From Candidatus Enterocloster excrementipullorum (GTDB lineage: Bacteria; Bacillota; Clostridia; Lachnospirales; Lachnospiraceae), in assembly GCA_019119575.1 (NCBI GenBank), contig DWWT01000076.1, forward strand, positions 1 to 43,415: 43,415 nucleotides of DNA, read 5' to 3'. The position numbers were made by a program, and so were the translations under genes. Below are positions 41,470 through 43,415 of this stretch, piece after piece. The notes below the pieces were generated by a model. That model searched no databases. It was given only the letters and a program-made list of their open reading frames with translations, and was not told the DNA's origin. Each line of letters begins with the position of its first letter. Position 1 is the stretch's first letter.

Positions 41470-41575
41470 GAACATATAAAAAGTCGAAACATTCAAAAAT
41501 TGCTTTTTCGCAGAAAGGAGGGTGCAAGAACGATAAAAGCATTTCCTACAAAATTCTAAGTGAGGGAGGTTAATA

Positions 41576-42475
41576 ATGAAGAAAAAAACAACAAAACGAG
41601 AACTGAAAGATTTGTTTACGGGATTGGCGTTTATTTTTCCCAGCTTTTTGGGATTTCTGATTTTCACGCTGATCCCGGTTATTATCTCTCTGTTCTTGAG
41701 CTTCACCCAGTGGAACTTTATGGAAGGCTGGGGCGCAATTAAGTTCACAGGGCTGGAAAACTACATCCGTCTGTTTACGGATGAATGGTTTATCAACTCC
41801 TACCGGAATAACATTGTATTCACCCTGATAACAGTTCCTGCGCTTTTGGCTTTGGGCCTTGTACTTGCCGTTATCATTAATAAGTACATCTGGGGCGGCG
41901 GCGTGGTACGCATCCTAATTTTCATTCCCTACATCGCCAGTGTGGTGGCGGTATGTACGGTATGGATGGTGCTTCTGCAGCCCAGCTATGGCCCTATCAA
42001 CTCATTCTTAAGAGCCATCGGCATTGAAAATCCGCCCGGCTGGCTTACGGATTTCAAGTGGTCACTGCCGTCCATCATGATTATCTACATATGGCAGCAA
42101 GTGGGATATTATGCGATTGTGTTTCTGGCAGGCCTTAAAGGAATTTCCGAGGACGTGTACGAAGCGGCAAGCATTGACGGTGCATCCACGATCCGTCAGT
42201 TCTTCTCCATCACGATTCCTCTTATCTCCCCGACCACCTTCTTCCTAGCCATCATGGGCATCATCGGTTCCTTTAAGGTGTTCGATCAGATCAGTGTGCT
42301 GACTCAGGGCGGTCCCGGAAGCTCCAGCTCCGTTATGGCCTACTATGTATACCGCACCGCCTTTGAATACTTCGACATGGGATATGCCAATACCCTTGCA
42401 TGGGCCCTGTTCGTACTTGTCTTTGCGGTTACTCTAGTTCAGTGGAAGCTGCAGAGCAAATTCACCAATGAATGA
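41576..42475 (+). CDS. CUT1 sugar ABC transporter permease (MalF/UgpA-like)
   Basis: A 299-residue membrane protein with six helices of the binding-protein-dependent CUT1 family. The EAA loop, EDVYEAASIDGAS (about residues 195-210) followed by FFSITIPLISPT, contacts the shared ATPase. It has GGGAGG upstream of the ATG. It is the first gene of the operon and overlaps the reading frame of the next by the ATGA of its stop. No ATPase gene is in the window; CUT1 systems often use a shared MsmX-type ATPase encoded elsewhere. Confidence 0.93.
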   Translation: MKKKTTKRELKDLFTGLAFIFPSFLGFLIFTLIPVIISLFLSFTQWNFMEGWGAIKFTGLENYIRLFTDEWFINSYRNNIVFTLITVPALLALGLVLAVIINKYIWGGGVVRILIFIPYIASVVAVCTVWMVLLQPSYGPINSFLRAIGIENPPGWLTDFKWSLPSIMIIYIWQQVGYYAIVFLAGLKGISEDVYEAASIDGASTIRQFFSITIPLISPTTFFLAIMGIIGSFKVFDQISVLTQGGPGSSSSVMAYYVYRTAFEYFDMGYANTLAWALFVLVFAVTLVQWKLQSKFTNE

Positions 42476-42489
42476 GAAGGAGGGCAGGC

Positions 42490-43332
42490 ATGAAGAACAC
42501 AACCAAAAAGTTTAATATATCCAAAATCATTTTGACCATCATCTTCTGGGCTATCGGCATTACCATGCTAGTTCCCCTGATCTGGATGATTTCCACTGCC
42601 TGTAAGGTTGAGGCCGATGTATTCAACTTCCCTATCGAGTGGATTCCCCGGCGTTGGAACCTGGTACAGAACATGAAGGAAGTATGGGGCGGTCGCTACA
42701 ATTTTGGCCTGTACTACTTAAACTCTATCAAGGTAGCAGTGCTGGCAACCTTCTTCCAGGTATTTGTGTCCGCTCTGGGAGCATATGGCTTCTCCAAAAT
42801 CAAGTTTAAAGGAAGAGACGCTCTGTTTTTAGCTTACCTGGCTACCATGATGATTCCGCCCCAGGTAACCATTGTCTCCCAGTTCATCATCACTAGACAG
42901 CTGGGACTTTACAACACCCATGCAGGTCTCATCGCCATGCTGGCATTCAGCGTATACGGCGTATTCCTGTTGCGGCAGGCCATGATGGCAGTACCGGATT
43001 CTCTTTCTGAATCCGCACAAATCGACGGCGCAGGTCACTTGAGGATTTTCTTCCAGATTATCCTACCCATGGTGAAGCCGTCCTTGGCAACCTTGGCAAC
43101 TTTGAAATTCGTCTGGACCTGGAACGACTATCAGCATCCTCTGGTATTTTTAAGCAACCGGGATCTGTATACCATCCAGCTGGGAATGAAGCAGTTCGCA
43201 TCCGAGTCTGGAAGCTACTACGCACTGACCATGGCCGCGGCCGTGTCAGCAATCGTACCCTTGGTAATCGTATTCTTGCTCTGCCAGAGATTTGTGGTCG
43301 ACGGAATCGCAACTGGCGCAGTAAAAGGATAA
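42490..43332 (+). CDS. CUT1 sugar ABC transporter permease (MalG/UgpE-like)
   Basis: A 280-residue partner permease with six helices. The EAA loop is ESAQIDGAGHLRIFFQIILP. The C-terminus ends FVVDGIATGAVKG, typical of this subunit. The ATG at 42490 is chosen because AGAAGGAGG is 6 nt upstream; an ATG at 42472 overlaps the end of the first permease gene and lies before the ribosome binding site. The pair should import a mono- or oligosaccharide. Confidence 0.93.
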   Translation: MKNTTKKFNISKIILTIIFWAIGITMLVPLIWMISTACKVEADVFNFPIEWIPRRWNLVQNMKEVWGGRYNFGLYYLNSIKVAVLATFFQVFVSALGAYGFSKIKFKGRDALFLAYLATMMIPPQVTIVSQFIITRQLGLYNTHAGLIAMLAFSVYGVFLLRQAMMAVPDSLSESAQIDGAGHLRIFFQIILPMVKPSLATLATLKFVWTWNDYQHPLVFLSNRDLYTIQLGMKQFASESGSYYALTMAAAVSAIVPLVIVFLLCQRFVVDGIATGAVKG

Positions 43333-43353
43333 ACATTTTAAAGGAGGTTCTTT

Positions 43354-43415
43354 ATGAAGAAAAAACATTTATTGGCAGCAGTTATGGCATCCGCAATGGC
43401 AGCTTCCGTGCTGGC
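43354..43415 (+). CDS. Sugar-binding lipoprotein or secreted binding protein (partial, cut by window end)
   Basis: Only the first 20 codons are present: MKKKHLLAAVMASAMAASVL, a signal peptide with a charged start and Ala-rich core. AAGGAGG (43340-43346) is 7 nt upstream of the ATG. Its place after two CUT1 permease genes makes it the extracellular solute-binding protein of the transporter. The sequence ends before any lipobox Cys or mature domain. Confidence 0.75.
   Translation, partial: MKKKHLLAAVMASAMAASVL

Larger units (their letters stand above)
41236..41575. other. Divergent regulatory region between the FGGY kinase and CUT1 transporter
   Basis: A 340-bp AT-rich region with no gene. 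It holds two back-to-back sigma-A promoters (41289-41317 minus, 41441-41469 plus), an imperfect inverted repeat around 41313-41355 (AATCAATAAAATT and AATTTTTGATTGATT) and the 100-nt leader of the transporter operon. AAGGAGG (41515-41521) in the leader has no usual start codon after it. Confidence 0.7.

Overview
The window is a piece of a GC-moderate Gram-positive chromosome, most likely a Lachnospiraceae or related Clostridia gut anaerobe. This is inferred from strong AGGAGG ribosome binding sites, a ChW-repeat surface polysaccharide deacetylase, YARHG-domain and Glu/Ser/Thr-rich lipoproteins, a Ktr potassium system, two ABC-F proteins, an AGCS amino-acid symporter and a cytoplasmic anaerobic-type (Cys) sulfatase next to CUT1 sugar transport genes. 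No rRNA, tRNA, CRISPR array, prophage or intact insertion sequence was seen.

Layout. 1-2.7 kb: a metallo-beta-lactamase-fold hydrolase, a ChW-repeat polysaccharide deacetylase and an HD-domain hydrolase, all on the minus strand. 2.7-6.1 kb (plus): a membrane-anchored protein with a tandem-repeat Ser/Thr tail, then ktrB-ktrA for K+ uptake. 6.1-11 kb: a minus-strand operon, diaminopropionate ammonia-lyase - AGCS symporter - M20 amidohydrolase, with a divergent FadR-type GntR regulator and a 20-bp perfect palindrome between them. 10.9-12.6 kb: a small accessory islet holding the wreck of an AAA ATPase gene, a 58-residue acidic protein and a Phd/PIN toxin-antitoxin pair with duplicated operators. 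12.6-16.7 kb: FAH-family protein - methylglyoxal synthase - glycogen branching enzyme (minus), the last with an unusual decapeptide-repeat basic tail. 16.8-24.6 kb: a P-type Ca2+-ATPase-like pump, a debranching-enzyme-like GH13 protein that lacks its catalytic residues, a Uup-like ABC-F protein and an acyltransferase-3 membrane protein. 24.7-28.3 kb: exonuclease III, LuxS and a lipoprotein fusing YARHG to a PstS-like domain, whose signal peptide is out of frame with any usual start. 28.4-32.9 kb: a YbiT-like ABC-F protein, an acidic lipoprotein, a SpoU/TrmH methyltransferase and two small unknown proteins. 33-43.4 kb: carbohydrate genes: SorC regulator, transaldolase-like TalC/Fsa and AraD epimerase (minus); sulfatase, NagZ-like GH3 and DeoR regulator (plus); an FGGY kinase (minus); and a CUT1 ABC transporter (two permeases plus the start of a binding protein, cut by the window edge).

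How it fits together. The right-hand 10 kb reads as a sugar-utilisation region: import by the CUT1 transporter, cytoplasmic desulfation and beta-N-acetylhexosaminidase or similar cleavage, phosphorylation by the FGGY kinase, and entry of pentose phosphates through AraD and TalC. Three sigma-A-type promoters with 17-bp spacers (TTGATT/TATAAT for the sulfatase and kinase, perfect TTGACA/TATAAT for the transporter) and a palindrome filling the araD promoter spacer suggest tight local control. The most interesting items are the catalytically stripped GH13 protein, the repeat-tailed branching enzyme, the diaminopropionate operon with its palindromic operator, the out-of-frame YARHG-PstS lipoprotein and the hairpin-containing ABC-F leader.
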